Positions 32,114 to 40,882 of a stretch of 64,000 nucleotides of DNA are shown one piece after another. The position numbers were made by a program, and so were the translations under genes. The DNA lies in the NCBI GenBank assembly GCA_031844405.1, contig JAUZVC010000003.1, positions 1-64,000 of the forward strand. The letters are read 5' to 3'. The stretch's first letter is position 1; every line of letters starts with the position of its first letter. The stretch comes from Knoellia sp031844405. GTDB lineage: Bacteria > Actinomycetota > Actinomycetes > Actinomycetales > Dermatophilaceae. The notes beneath the pieces were generated by a model. The model ran no database searches, was not told the DNA's origin, and saw only the letters and a program-made list of their open reading frames with translations.

Positions 32114-33439
32114 ATGACCGCCGCACCCACCTCCGCGCGTCGCCCCGGCGTCGAGGGGTGGAGTATGCGATTGCGGCGGCCCCAGCTGCGCACCTGGCTG
32201 ATCTACCTGCCGCTGTGCACGGTGAGCAGCTCATTGGCCTTGGCGTCGTTCGAGTACAGGCGTGGTGGCTACGACGCCGACGGCGTCATGTCGAACCTCG
32301 CGCTCGGGATCTGGCTGCTCGCGATGGCCGCAGCGGTGAGCCTGGCGTGGCGCAGGCGCTTTCCTGAGGCCGTCGCTCTGGGGACAGCCCTGGTGACCCT
32401 CGTCCTGCCGATCGACCCGGTGGCCGCGCTCATCGCGTTCGGCTCGCTCATGGTGCGTCGGGTGGATCGGGTGACCGTCGCCATCGGAGGTTTGGTCACC
32501 GCCGCCACGGCTGCCGCCACGTGGCGTGACTCGCGCGGCACCACGATCGACTCGTCGTTCTGGCAGTTCTTGCGGTCCAACGACAAGAGCGCGACGTTCG
32601 ACCCTCTTCCTTGGTGGGTCGTGGCGCTGATCACCGTCACCTTGGTGGGTGTCGTGGTGGGCCTCGCGCTGCTGATGCGCAGCCGGGGCTCCCTGACGCA
32701 GGCTCAGCTCGTCGTCGAGGAACAGCGCGCGACAGTCGACCACCTCAGCGGCGAGCTCGGACGCCAGGCCGAGCGCGAACGGATCGCACAGGAGGTCCAC
32801 GACGCGCTCGGGCACCGGCTCTCGTTGCTCTCGCTGCACGCCGGCGCCCTCGAGGTCACGTCGACGGACAACCCGCGCGTTGCCGAGTCTGCAGCCTTGG
32901 TGCGGGCCAACGCGCAGCAGTCGATGGCCGACCTGCGTTCACTGCTGGCCATGCTGCGGCAGCCGAGCTCGCCCGACGTCGCGGCGGCAGTGCCCCGGCT
33001 CGACGACGTGCCGGCGCTCATCGACGAGACCGTGTCGACGGGGGTGAACATCGTGTCGACCGTGCAGCTCGAGGCTCTGGCGCGACTGGACGACACCACG
33101 AGCCGAAGCGCGTTCCGCGTCGTCCAGGAGCTGCTCACGAACGCTCGTCGGCATGCTCCCGGCATCGGTGTGCGCGTGGCCCTTCGAGCGGCTCCCGAGA
33201 TCGGGGTGGAGATCGTGGTCGGCAACCATCTGCCTCCGCACGTCCCGGTGGAGTTCCGTCCGGGAAGTGGGCTGGACGGCATACGAAACCGGGTCATGGC
33301 CCTGGGTGGTGACTTCCGATGCTTCGTCGACGGGCAGCGGGTGTTCAGGGTCGCGGTGAGGTTGCCGTGGGTCTGGGCGGCCGAGATCGGGCCCGTCTGG
33401 ACGCCGGGGGACGGTCCGACTAGCGGTGGGGTGTCATGA
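32114..33439 (+). CDS. sensor histidine kinase (NarL-type partner)
   Basis: 441 residues. Four to six membrane segments between about 27 and 190 with no large extracytoplasmic loop, then a coiled segment and the HisKA_3 dimerisation domain with phospho-acceptor H229 in ERIAQEVHDALGHRLSLL. The catalytic domain has FRVVQELLTNARRHAPG (N box) and GSGLDGIRNRVMALGG (G box). It phosphorylates the response regulator whose gene overlaps its stop by ATGA. Signal is probably sensed in the membrane. ATG 32114 is supported by the leaderless promoter. Confidence 0.92.
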   Translation: MTAAPTSARRPGVEGWSMRLRRPQLRTWLIYLPLCTVSSSLALASFEYRRGGYDADGVMSNLALGIWLLAMAAAVSLAWRRRFPEAVALGTALVTLVLPIDPVAALIAFGSLMVRRVDRVTVAIGGLVTAATAAATWRDSRGTTIDSSFWQFLRSNDKSATFDPLPWWVVALITVTLVGVVVGLALLMRSRGSLTQAQLVVEEQRATVDHLSGELGRQAERERIAQEVHDALGHRLSLLSLHAGALEVTSTDNPRVAESAALVRANAQQSMADLRSLLAMLRQPSSPDVAAAVPRLDDVPALIDETVSTGVNIVSTVQLEALARLDDTTSRSAFRVVQELLTNARRHAPGIGVRVALRAAPEIGVEIVVGNHLPPHVPVEFRPGSGLDGIRNRVMALGGDFRCFVDGQRVFRVAVRLPWVWAAEIGPVWTPGDGPTSGGVS

Positions 33440-34092
33440 CACGGGTGCTGCTCGTCGACGACGACCCCTTGGTGTGCGGTGCGCTCGAGACCCTGCTCGG
33501 GTCGACCGGCGACATCCGCGTCGTCGGGAGCGTCCACGACGGTGACCAGGTCATCGATGCGATCCATCGGCACCGGCCCGACATCGTGCTCATGGACGTG
33601 CGCATGACACGTCAGGACGGCATCACGACCACGGCGTCCGTGTCGGCGATGGCGGACGCGCCCAAGGTCATCATGCTGACGACGTTCGACCACGACGACG
33701 TGATGCTCCGGTCGGTCCACGCGGGTGCGGCCGGGTTCCTGCTCAAGACCGCGAGCCCGCGGGACATCATCAAGCACGTGCGCGATGTCGCGTCGGGGGA
33801 GGGTGCCCTGTCCGCCCGCAGTGCACGCCAGCTCGTCGAGCATCTGCAGTCCGACACTGCCCGTGAGCAACGGCGTACTGCTCAGGCCTTGGTGGCGACG
33901 CTCACCGCGCGGGAGCGCGACGTGGTGCGCTCTGTCGCCCGCGGCATGACGACGTCCGAGATCGCGGCCGAGCTCTTCCTCGGCGAGGCCACGGTGAAGT
34001 CTCACCTCTCGAGCGCACAGCAGAAGCTGGGGGCGCAGAACAGGGTCGGGATCGGCATCCTCGCCGACCGCGCGGGCCTCCTCCAAGACTGA
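33436..34092 (+). CDS. LuxR/NarL family response regulator
   Basis: 218 residues. Receiver domain about 1-120 with acidic pocket VDDDP and phospho-acceptor D54 in VLMDVRM, plus K at GFLLKTASP. The C-terminal LuxR-type helix-turn-helix (about 150-215) has LTARERDVVRSVARGMTTSEIAAELFLGEATVKSHLSS. It is translationally coupled to the kinase gene. Targets are unknown; in this family they are often adjacent exporter or stress genes, but none is adjacent here. Confidence 0.94.
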   Translation: MTRVLLVDDDPLVCGALETLLGSTGDIRVVGSVHDGDQVIDAIHRHRPDIVLMDVRMTRQDGITTTASVSAMADAPKVIMLTTFDHDDVMLRSVHAGAAGFLLKTASPRDIIKHVRDVASGEGALSARSARQLVEHLQSDTAREQRRTAQALVATLTARERDVVRSVARGMTTSEIAAELFLGEATVKSHLSSAQQKLGAQNRVGIGILADRAGLLQD

Positions 34093-34206
34093 GATCAGGC
34101 GCGAAGACCGTCACCCGTCGGACGATTCCTGCATTCACCCCGCGTGCCCAGGCGAGTTCTCATACCCTCCCTTGATGACGAGGCAGCCAGGGGTTGATCA
34201 GCACTG

Positions 34207-35592
34207 ATGGCTGTGGGCGGGGGGAGTGCAGAGCGCAAGGCCGAGGAGCTGGCAGCCTCGGGGGACAGGTCTGCGGGCGCGTGGGCCGCCGGCGCAGAGG
34301 GCGAGCGCCGGGTTGCTGAGGCTCTGTCTCATCTCCCTGAGTCATGGACCGTCATGCATGACCGGCTCCTGTCGCCCGGTCTGTCCCCTGTCAACCTCGA
34401 CCACGTCGTCGTCGGTCCCGGGGGTGCCTTCTTCATCGACGCAAAGAACTGGCGCGGCGCGATCACAGCGTGGGAAGGCGGTCTCTACCAACACACGGGC
34501 TCCTGCGAGTCCCGCCACACGGAGAGCAGGCACCGAGAGGTCGCGAAGGTGCACGGCATGGCCGCCTTCATGGCGGCCGAGGCCGGGATGCCGGTCACAC
34601 CCGTCATCTGCCTCGCAGGGCAGAACGAGTCCGGCTTCGCGGAGCCGCAGCTGATCCGCGGCGTGTGGGTCGTTGCCGTGTCGCGGGTCGCGGCGTGGCT
34701 CAGGACCCAGCCTGTGACTCTCGAACGTGAGCAGGTGGAGCGGGCGGCGGTGACGCTCCTGACCAGCTTCCCGTCGACGACCACCGACGTGCATCTGCTC
34801 GCCGCAATGGGCGCGGCGTCCCGAGCCGCGCATCCGCGGAGACGAGGCCGCCGCCGCGCGCGAGCGGCCACTGCGGCCCGCTCAGCTCCCGACGCTCGTC
34901 CGACGCCGGTCCTTCGTCCTCGTCGTCGCCGACGTGTGCTCGGACGCGCGCTCCAGTTGCTGCTCGCCCTGGCATTCCTGGGTTCGGGCTTTGCTCTGAT
35001 GAAGGCCCTGCCAGGGCTCCTCCTCGACGGCGTGGCCGCGGCGACCTCAGCGACTGCGCCTGCGGCGACACCAAGGGTCTCCGGCACGCCGTCCGCCCCG
35101 TCCCCCGAGGGGTCGTCCTCGTCATCCCCTCGCCAGGCACCCTCGACGAGTGCCAAGGCATCGGCTGAGCCTGCGGCACAGCCGGTGAGCCGGTGCTTCG
35201 GACTGACCGCGGAGCAGGTGGGGGACATCGTCGGCCAGAGGGTGCATCCGGTGGCCGAGCGTTTCGGATGTTCGTGGGGAACGCGCCTCGACGATCCGAA
35301 GACCGTCGTCCTCACGCTGCAGACGCAGGCTGACTACCGCGCGACCGACTTCCAGTTCGTGTCCTCGGCACGTCAGCAGCGTGTCGTCTACGGCGCCGCC
35401 TACGACAACGACGACGACCCGGTCACGGCGCTGTGGGTCGCCACAGGGCAGCCGATCGTCGGGAAGGAGAAGGTCGTGGCTGCTCGCACCAACACCCACG
35501 TGGTCGTGTCCACCAAGGACCTCAGGACCACGGACGAGAGAGCGAGATGGATGGCGCGTGCGATCGCCATGGCGGTCAACGCGACACCGTGA
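34207..35592 (+). CDS. NERD nuclease-like domain fused to membrane anchor and sensor domain
   Basis: 461 residues. NERD domain about 25-160 with NLDHVVVGPGGAFFIDAKNWRG, the D...DxK signature. A strongly Arg-rich stretch (about 206-245) precedes one transmembrane helix (about 250-270). An Ala/Ser/Pro linker (about 275-325) then leads to an extracytoplasmic domain starting SRCFGLTAEQVGDIVG, with two Cys (CFG and GCSWG) and the end VVVSTKDLRTTDERARWMARAIAMAVNATP, resembling DUF3558/PknH-type sensor domains. The topology puts the nuclease-like part inside and the sensor outside. No obvious partner; it follows the two-component pair. Confidence 0.75.
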   Translation: MAVGGGSAERKAEELAASGDRSAGAWAAGAEGERRVAEALSHLPESWTVMHDRLLSPGLSPVNLDHVVVGPGGAFFIDAKNWRGAITAWEGGLYQHTGSCESRHTESRHREVAKVHGMAAFMAAEAGMPVTPVICLAGQNESGFAEPQLIRGVWVVAVSRVAAWLRTQPVTLEREQVERAAVTLLTSFPSTTTDVHLLAAMGAASRAAHPRRRGRRRARAATAARSAPDARPTPVLRPRRRRRVLGRALQLLLALAFLGSGFALMKALPGLLLDGVAAATSATAPAATPRVSGTPSAPSPEGSSSSSPRQAPSTSAKASAEPAAQPVSRCFGLTAEQVGDIVGQRVHPVAERFGCSWGTRLDDPKTVVLTLQTQADYRATDFQFVSSARQQRVVYGAAYDNDDDPVTALWVATGQPIVGKEKVVAARTNTHVVVSTKDLRTTDERARWMARAIAMAVNATP

Positions 35593-35688
35593 CTCCCGGC
35601 CAGATGTTCACGTGCTGCACGACGCGAAGATCTTACGGCGCACGGTCGCTCGAGCCGATGTGCAGCGCTCACCCTGGCGATCGCGTTG

Positions 35689-36669
35689 TCAGCGGAGGCG
35701 GACCGCGATCTCGCCGTTGTCGCGGGACTGCAGCTCGACGACGTCGGCGCGGTCCTCGATGAAGGCCCGGAACGAGGAGTAGCCGAGGGACTTCTCCTTG
35801 AACGTCGAGTCCATGCGCAGCATCTGGCTCTTGATCGACGAGTAGAACTGCCACCCGTCGTCGCTCTTCTCCATCCCCACCCGGATCGCCCGGACGAGCA
35901 GCTCCGTGGCCTTCTGGTTCGCCTTCTCCGCCGGGGTCGGCGCCTTCTTCTGCGGGGGAGCGGACGCCTCCTTGGAACCCCTCGCCGACGCAGTCTTCTT
36001 GGATGCCGTCTTCTTCGCCGCGGCCTTCTTCGTGCCTGCGCCACTCGGCGCGACCGGCTCGCTGAACACCGGCGTGACGAGGGCCGCCGACGCCGGTGCG
36101 AACGCGTTGACGCCGGGCAGGTCGTCGTAGTCGCTGAACTCGTCACAGGCAGCGACGAGCGCGCGGCTCGTCGAACCGGTCACCCCGATGCCGACGACGA
36201 AGCGACCCATCCGGCGGCAACGCTGGGCGAGGGCGATGTAGTCGGAGTCCCCGCCGACGATGACGACGTGGGTGAGGTCGGCGTGGTCGACGAGGTCGTT
36301 GACGGCGTCGATCGACAGCCGGATGTCGGCTCCGTTCTTCGTCCCGGAGGTGGCGAAGAGCTGGACCAGGTCGACCGCTCGGTCGATGAGCTGGGACTTG
36401 TAAGCCGCGTTGGCCGGGACCGACCAGTCGGCGTAGGCCCGGGTGAGGGCGACGATGCCGAACGACGACGCGTAGTCGATGATCGCGCCGAGGTCGACGA
36501 CGGCTTCGGCGAGCCGTCCGGCGGCCACGTGGTCACCGGTGCTCTCGCTCGGGAAGTGGTCGCGCGCGTTGTCACGCCGCCACGACCCGTCACCGTGCAG
36601 GTTGTCGTAACGGGAGATGACCATGTTGTCGAAGTCGATGTAGACGGCGACACGGAAGCGCTCTGGCAT
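35689..36669 (-). CDS. NYN domain protein with C-terminal LOTUS (OST-HTH) domain
   Basis: 326 residues. The NYN/DUF88 domain (about 1-175) belongs to the PIN-like RNase fold: VAVYIDFDNM holds the first aspartates and VIVGGDSDYIALAQRCRRMG the later ones. A Lys/Ala/Ser-rich linker (about 205-250) with repeated KKTAS units joins a C-terminal LOTUS-type domain (about 255-326, SSIKSQMLRMDSTFKEKSLGYSSFRAFIEDRADVVEL), which binds RNA. LabA-like NYN-LOTUS proteins are presumed RNA-processing enzymes. The linker resembles the Lys/Ala tracts of the sigma factor at 61963, though they are unrelated proteins. Confidence 0.88.
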   Translation of the reverse strand: MPERFRVAVYIDFDNMVISRYDNLHGDGSWRRDNARDHFPSESTGDHVAAGRLAEAVVDLGAIIDYASSFGIVALTRAYADWSVPANAAYKSQLIDRAVDLVQLFATSGTKNGADIRLSIDAVNDLVDHADLTHVVIVGGDSDYIALAQRCRRMGRFVVGIGVTGSTSRALVAACDEFSDYDDLPGVNAFAPASAALVTPVFSEPVAPSGAGTKKAAAKKTASKKTASARGSKEASAPPQKKAPTPAEKANQKATELLVRAIRVGMEKSDDGWQFYSSIKSQMLRMDSTFKEKSLGYSSFRAFIEDRADVVELQSRDNGEIAVRLR

Positions 36670-36726
36670 GGCCCGACCCTACGGGGGATCCGCTGCGCCG
36701 GCGTCCAGCCGCCCCGCGTCAACGGT

Positions 36727-37068
36727 TCAGTCGAGGGATGCGGCGATGGCGGCCGCGATGCGCTCGCCGTGGCCCGCGCGTTCACCATCGACCTGGACGA
36801 CGAAGCCACCCACGCTGAAGGCGGCAGTCCAGCTCTTCTGTGGCTTGCTGCCGGCGTAGCGCACCTCGTCGCGGATGGCGATGCCACCGTCACCGAGCGA
36901 CGACCTCTCCACCCCGGTCACGCGCCCGGGGAAGCTCCGGGGCCCTGCCTTGGCCTGGAACGATCCGGAGCAGCGACCCAGCGTCGTCGCGAGTGTGTCG
37001 AGGATCGTCGACGTGGCCGCGGAGTCGTCCACAGGGTCCCGGGCGTTGTCGGTGGGCGCTGGCAGCAT
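36727..37068 (-). CDS. small hypothetical protein
   Basis: About 113 residues, of unknown function. The C-terminal half has protein-like pattern with IAIRDEVRYAG, AAFSVGGFVVQVDGE and a final helix HGERIAAAIAASLD. That end resembles the closing strand and helix of PknH-type sensor domains and of the NERD fusion at 34207. No signal peptide is visible on this start. It diverges from the SprT-like gene with about seven bases between starts, so either start may be misplaced. Confidence 0.45.
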   Translation of the reverse strand: MLPAPTDNARDPVDDSAATSTILDTLATTLGRCSGSFQAKAGPRSFPGRVTGVERSSLGDGGIAIRDEVRYAGSKPQKSWTAAFSVGGFVVQVDGERAGHGERIAAAIAASLD

Positions 37069-37075
37069 GATCGGT

Positions 37076-37804
37076 ATGGAGATCTCGTCAGCACTCGCCC
37101 TCGGGCGATCCCTGCTGCGCGAGCACGGGCTCGAGCACTGGCGGGTGACGACCGACCACGCCAAAACCCGTGCCGGCGTATGCCGTTTCGGAACCCGCAC
37201 GATCTCGCTCAGCGGGCCGTTGACGCGCCTCCACGACGAGTCCGAGGTGCGCGACACGTTGCTCCACGAGATTGCCCACGCCCTCGTCGGGCCGGCCCAT
37301 GGGCACGACGACACCTGGCGCCGCAAGGCCGTGCAGATCGGCTGCAGCGGGCAGCGCACCGTCGACGCGACCTCCCCGCAGGTCGAAGGACCGTGGAAGG
37401 GCGAGTGCCCTGGCGGCCACACCTACACGCGGCACCGTCGGCCGCGTCGAGTCCTCAGCTGCCTGACCTGTCACCCAGAGTTCGACGCCGGCTCGATCCT
37501 CACCTGGACCTACCGCGGCCGAAGGGTCGACATGGGAGAGGCCTACCGCGAGGAGCTCGACGAGATCATCCGTCGCCATGGCGCTGCGGCGACACGTCGG
37601 GCGATGCAGGTGGCGTCTCCGGCAGGGCCCACCACCGCTTTCCCGATCGGCGCCATGGTGCGGATCGTGGCAACCGGCCCACTGCACGGCGTCGTCGGTG
37701 AGGTGGAGGCCGCCTTCTCGACGCGGAGCCAGGTGCGCATCGACGACGAGCTGTATGCCGTGCCCAACGAGGTGCTCGAGGTCGCCGACCGCCTCGCGAG
37801 CTGA
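37076..37804 (+). CDS. SprT-like zinc metalloprotein
   Basis: 242 residues. The SprT-like domain has the metal motif HEIAH at about 64-68 with a further histidine at GPAHGHDDTW. A Cys-rich ribbon follows (CSGQRT, GECPGGHTYTRH, CLTCHPEFDAGS), as in SprT/Spartan proteins. A C-terminal segment (about 195-240, FPIGAMVRIVATGPLHGVVGEVEAAF) resembles a small beta-barrel. Eukaryotic SPRTN degrades DNA-protein crosslinks; a bacterial equivalent role is only suggested. An ATG nine bases upstream (37067) is an alternative start. Confidence 0.82.
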   Translation: MEISSALALGRSLLREHGLEHWRVTTDHAKTRAGVCRFGTRTISLSGPLTRLHDESEVRDTLLHEIAHALVGPAHGHDDTWRRKAVQIGCSGQRTVDATSPQVEGPWKGECPGGHTYTRHRRPRRVLSCLTCHPEFDAGSILTWTYRGRRVDMGEAYREELDEIIRRHGAAATRRAMQVASPAGPTTAFPIGAMVRIVATGPLHGVVGEVEAAFSTRSQVRIDDELYAVPNEVLEVADRLAS

Positions 37805-37880
37805 CCTCTCGGCCGTCCGACCGAGGGCACCCCTGGGCGTGCGCAGGGAAGTCAGTTCGCCTGCGCCGCAACGTCATTCG

Positions 37881-38789
37881 TCAGCCCGCGCGGGACCGCT
37901 CGGCGGCGGCACGCACGTCGTTCGGGTCGGTCATGGCCCACCGCACAGCGGCGGTCGCCGCGTCACCGAGCGGCCGTGCCACCACGAGCTCGGTCACGGG
38001 CAGCCACGGCAGCCGCAAGGGTCGGCGAGCCCACCGCGGCAGCAGCGCGACGGCACCTGCGGCCAGAGCGGCATACCCCGGCTTTGCCGCTATCGGCAGC
38101 GGCGGGTGCAGCAACAGGAACCGCGCTGCGTCGCGGGAGGCGGCGGTGGACTCGAGCTCGGGACGGTACGACTCGATGACCGCTGCCAGCTCGGCCGTCG
38201 TCAGCGGAAGGTCGACCACGCCGAGGCGACTCGCCACGACCGCGGTCTGCTCGACGTAGCGGTCCGCCTCGTCGGGCGTGAGCGGCTCGGCGGCGTACCG
38301 CTGGAAGGCCGTGAGAAAGCTGTCGACCTCGGTGACGTGGACCCACCGGAGCAGGTGTGGGTCGCTCGCGGCATACGGGCGTCCGTCGGGAGCCTTGCCG
38401 CGCACCCGTTCGTGGATGGCGCGCACGCGCGCGATCTGGGTCTCGGCATGCTCGATCGTCCCGAAGGTCGTCGTGGCGAGGAACTCGCTCGTGCGCTGGA
38501 GCCGGCCCCACGGGTCACCCTTGAAGCCCGAGTGCCCGGCGACGCCGGCCATGGCGAGCGGGTGCAAGGACTGGAGCAGGAGCGCCCGGATCCCACCGGG
38601 GAACATGGCCGCGTCGGCGTGCACCCGCCAGATCGGGTCCTCGGGCGTGAACCAGCGCTCGCCCTCGGCGCCCCAGATGACCGCAGCCTTGGCCGCCGCA
38701 TCGTCGCCGGCAACGCGGGACCGCAGCGCGGTCGCCAGCTGCCGGCGCAGCCGGGCATCCCATCGTGCAGGGGTCGGTTCGGCGGGCAC
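37881..38789 (-). CDS. MpaB-type oxygenase (DUF2236/ER-bound family)
   Basis: 302 residues. The family of heme-binding, latex-clearing-protein-like oxygenases shows here as WGAEGERWFTPEDPIWRVHADAAMFPGGIRALLLQSLHPLAMAGVAGHSGF (about 40-90), with conserved His in SLHP and GH, then RVRAIHERVRG and RWVHVTEVDSFL. Reactions in the family are oxidative; the substrate here is unknown. I chose GTG 38789 because GAGGAG lies five bases upstream; the frame extends ten codons further. Next to it on the same strand lies a CrtA-like gene. Confidence 0.82.
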   Translation of the reverse strand: MPAEPTPARWDARLRRQLATALRSRVAGDDAAAKAAVIWGAEGERWFTPEDPIWRVHADAAMFPGGIRALLLQSLHPLAMAGVAGHSGFKGDPWGRLQRTSEFLATTTFGTIEHAETQIARVRAIHERVRGKAPDGRPYAASDPHLLRWVHVTEVDSFLTAFQRYAAEPLTPDEADRYVEQTAVVASRLGVVDLPLTTAELAAVIESYRPELESTAASRDAARFLLLHPPLPIAAKPGYAALAAGAVALLPRWARRPLRLPWLPVTELVVARPLGDAATAAVRWAMTDPNDVRAAAERSRAG

Positions 38790-38864
38790 ACGGACTCCTC
38801 GGTGGCAGGGGCTTGCCACCCTAACGAGCGCACCTGACAGGCGGCTGGACGCGGCCTCGCCCCG

Positions 38865-39638
38865 TCATTGCCACGGGACGATGGAGCGCCGACCCTCCCA
38901 CGCACCGTGCTCGGACAGGGGACGGAAGCGCAGGGTCGTGAACTCGCTGTGGAAGTCGCGACGCTCACGCTCGGCCATCGCGCCGGCGTGCCGCCCGTCG
39001 ACCGCTCGGCCACCGACGGTCCCGCCCGTCGCGCTCACCGTGCCCAAGCGATGGGCGCCGCCCGGCTCACCAGAACCCTGCGCGCGGCCTTCGACCATGT
39101 CGCGCATCTCGCCGACCGAGCGCCACACCGACAACGTCGAGAACGTCCGCGGAGGCCGCACCGCCGCCAGGGCCAGTGAGACGCCGGGTGAGTCGCGGAC
39201 CTGCTGCTCGACCGGCCGACCCCATGCGAAGAACCGGCGCAGCTCGGGCAGGCGCAGGTGCGCGAGCGTGACAGCGACGACGGGTTCGTCGTCGGCCATG
39301 GCCGAGGCGTTGAGCGGCAACCGGTGCAACCCCGTGACCGCCCCCCAGCGGCGCACGAAGTCGAGCCGCACGTGCCAGCCCTGCGCCAGGTGTCGACCCA
39401 GCGCGTCGCCCTCCAGGTGTGAGTCCAGTGCGGCCTCGGACTCCCACGACGCGAACACGGCGAGCCGGCGCACCTGCAGCCGCTCGAGCGACACCGGCGG
39501 CGCACCGAGCGTCATGAGCGACAGGTGCTCGACGTGCTCGAGGCCGGGCACCCCCTCACCGTCTGACGACCCCCGCAGCAAGGCACGAGCAGCGACGGTC
39601 ACCGGCACGTGGGCGAGGTGGAAGCTGAAGATCCCCAT
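38865..39638 (-). CDS. spheroidene monooxygenase-like (CrtA family) protein
   Basis: 257 residues. Pattern matches the CrtA-like family of heme-binding dimeric alpha-beta barrel proteins: SFHLAHVP start, RLAVFASWESEAALDSHL, GWHVRLDFVRRWG, VVAVTLAHLRLPELRRFFAWGRPVEQQVRDSPG and TFSTLSVW. True CrtA oxidises carotenoids. No crtB, crtI or other carotenoid gene is in the window, so the family may do something else here. ATG 39638 is chosen; TAGCGT lies ten bases before it. The last 50 residues are variable. Confidence 0.7.
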   Translation of the reverse strand: MGIFSFHLAHVPVTVAARALLRGSSDGEGVPGLEHVEHLSLMTLGAPPVSLERLQVRRLAVFASWESEAALDSHLEGDALGRHLAQGWHVRLDFVRRWGAVTGLHRLPLNASAMADDEPVVAVTLAHLRLPELRRFFAWGRPVEQQVRDSPGVSLALAAVRPPRTFSTLSVWRSVGEMRDMVEGRAQGSGEPGGAHRLGTVSATGGTVGGRAVDGRHAGAMAERERRDFHSEFTTLRFRPLSEHGAWEGRRSIVPWQ

Positions 39639-39755
39639 GGTCCCGGCGACGCTACGGCACTGCCGCCGATCTGGTCCCTCGCAGCGCCCCACGCTGTCGG
39701 CACCCCTCGCTAGCGTCGGACGCACAGCCCATCGTCGACGGAAGGGTCACCACCG

Positions 39756-40313
39756 ATGAACGCCCAGAGCAACGCCGGCTCCCTCCTGCCTCGCGCCGTC
39801 GACCAGACGGCGGCCCTGCTCGACGAGGTGTCGCCGGCCGACCACGACAAGCCGTCGACGTGCAGCGACTGGACCGTCGGCGAGCTCGTCAGGCACGTCG
39901 TCGCTTCCCCGCAGAACTTCGTCGACATGTTCTCCGGCAAGGAGGTCGACTGGGCCAACCCACCCGAGCCCGGCGACGACCCGGCAGCCACCTTCCGCAC
40001 CCGGGCCGAGGGTCTGATCGAGAAGGTCGAGGCCGACGAGTCCGGCGGGTCGTCCTCGGCCGCGCTGCCCGAGTTCGCGGTCCACAGCTGGGACCTCTCG
40101 CGGTCGATCGGCAGCTCGACCCCGCTCGACGACGAGGTCGCCGAGCAGGCGCTCGCCTTCATGTCCGACAACCTCACCCCGGAGAACCGGTCGGGCGCGT
40201 TCGGACCCGAGGTCGAGGCGCCGGAGGGCGCGTCCGTCCAGGACCGCCTCGCTGCCTTCGCCGGTCGGACCCTCCCGACCTCCTGGACGGAGGCACGCGT
40301 GCGCCGCTCTTGA
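39756..40313 (+). CDS. mycothiol-dependent maleylpyruvate isomerase-fold protein (TIGR03086 type)
   Basis: 185 residues of the DinB/MDMPI-like four-helix fold. Landmarks are CSDWTVGELVRHVVAS at about 35-50 with a metal histidine, FAVHSWDLSRSIG near 105-118 with a second histidine, and LPEF before it. The family uses mycothiol, the actinobacterial thiol, or is metal-binding of unknown reaction. GGAAGGG precedes the ATG, and TAGCGT at 39711 is a probable -10 for a short-leadered transcript. It is convergent with the GNAT gene. Confidence 0.8.
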   Translation: MNAQSNAGSLLPRAVDQTAALLDEVSPADHDKPSTCSDWTVGELVRHVVASPQNFVDMFSGKEVDWANPPEPGDDPAATFRTRAEGLIEKVEADESGGSSSAALPEFAVHSWDLSRSIGSSTPLDDEVAEQALAFMSDNLTPENRSGAFGPEVEAPEGASVQDRLAAFAGRTLPTSWTEARVRRS

Positions 40314-40333
40314 CGAGCGGCCGTCGCGAACCC

Positions 40334-40801
40334 TCAGAGCAGCAGCGTGAGGAACGTGCTGTTCGGGTCCTCGACATAGGACCCGAACGGCGGGCACTCG
40401 ACGAACCCTGCTCCTCGATAGAGCGAGCGGGCCGGCGCGAAGAACTCCATGCTCCCTGTCTCGAGTGACACCCTCGTGACGCCACGAGCCCGAGCGTCAG
40501 CCAGTGCGTGGCGCAGCAGCGACCCACCCACCCCGCGCCCGCGCGACTCCGGTGACGTCCGCATGCTCTTGAGCTCCTCGTGGCCGGGCTCGAGCGGTGC
40601 CAGTGCCACCGTCCCCACGAGCCGTCCTTCGTCGCGCGCCACCCACATCCGTATCCCCGGCTGACGCAACCCCTCGACGTCGAGGGCGTGCCGGCTCTCC
40701 GGGGGAGCCGTCGGCGCGAGGTCGTCGAGGTGGGCTCGCAGGAAGCCCAGCAGCTCGGGATCGGCGGGGTCGCCGAGGCCGGCGTCGTCGATGGTCAGCA
40801 C
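40334..40801 (-). CDS. GNAT family N-acetyltransferase
   Basis: 155 residues. Acetyl-CoA motif MRTSPESRGRGVGGSLLRHALADARARG at about 88-115, preceded by WVARDEGRLVGTVALAPL, and followed by LYRGAGFVECPPFGSYVEDPNSTFLTLLL. The ending FGSY...D.NS.FL is typical of a widespread small-molecule acetyltransferase subfamily. Start GTG 40801 has TTGGAT six bases upstream on this strand, so it may be leaderless. It is divergent from pdxH, 80 bases apart. Confidence 0.82.
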   Translation of the reverse strand: MLTIDDAGLGDPADPELLGFLRAHLDDLAPTAPPESRHALDVEGLRQPGIRMWVARDEGRLVGTVALAPLEPGHEELKSMRTSPESRGRGVGGSLLRHALADARARGVTRVSLETGSMEFFAPARSLYRGAGFVECPPFGSYVEDPNSTFLTLLL

Positions 40802-40869
40802 GCCACCATCCAACAGCCGCAGCCCACCGCGGAACCGCAGGGGGTCGAGCGCGACGGGACCGACCGGCA

Positions 40870-40875
40870 TACGCT
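40870..40875 (+). promoter_or_regulatory. -10 element of pdxH, overlapping a CGGCATAC copy
   Basis: TACGCT, seven bases, GTG 40883. The first three bases are the last three of the CGGCATAC copy at 40865-40872, so the repeated motif contributes to a promoter here. Confidence 0.55.
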
Positions 40876-40882
40876 CACCACC

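Noticed and set aside
38790..38819. Ten-codon N-terminal extension of the MpaB-type oxygenase
   Set aside because: GAGGAG five bases before GTG 38789 is a better start, and the extra residues show no family resemblance.
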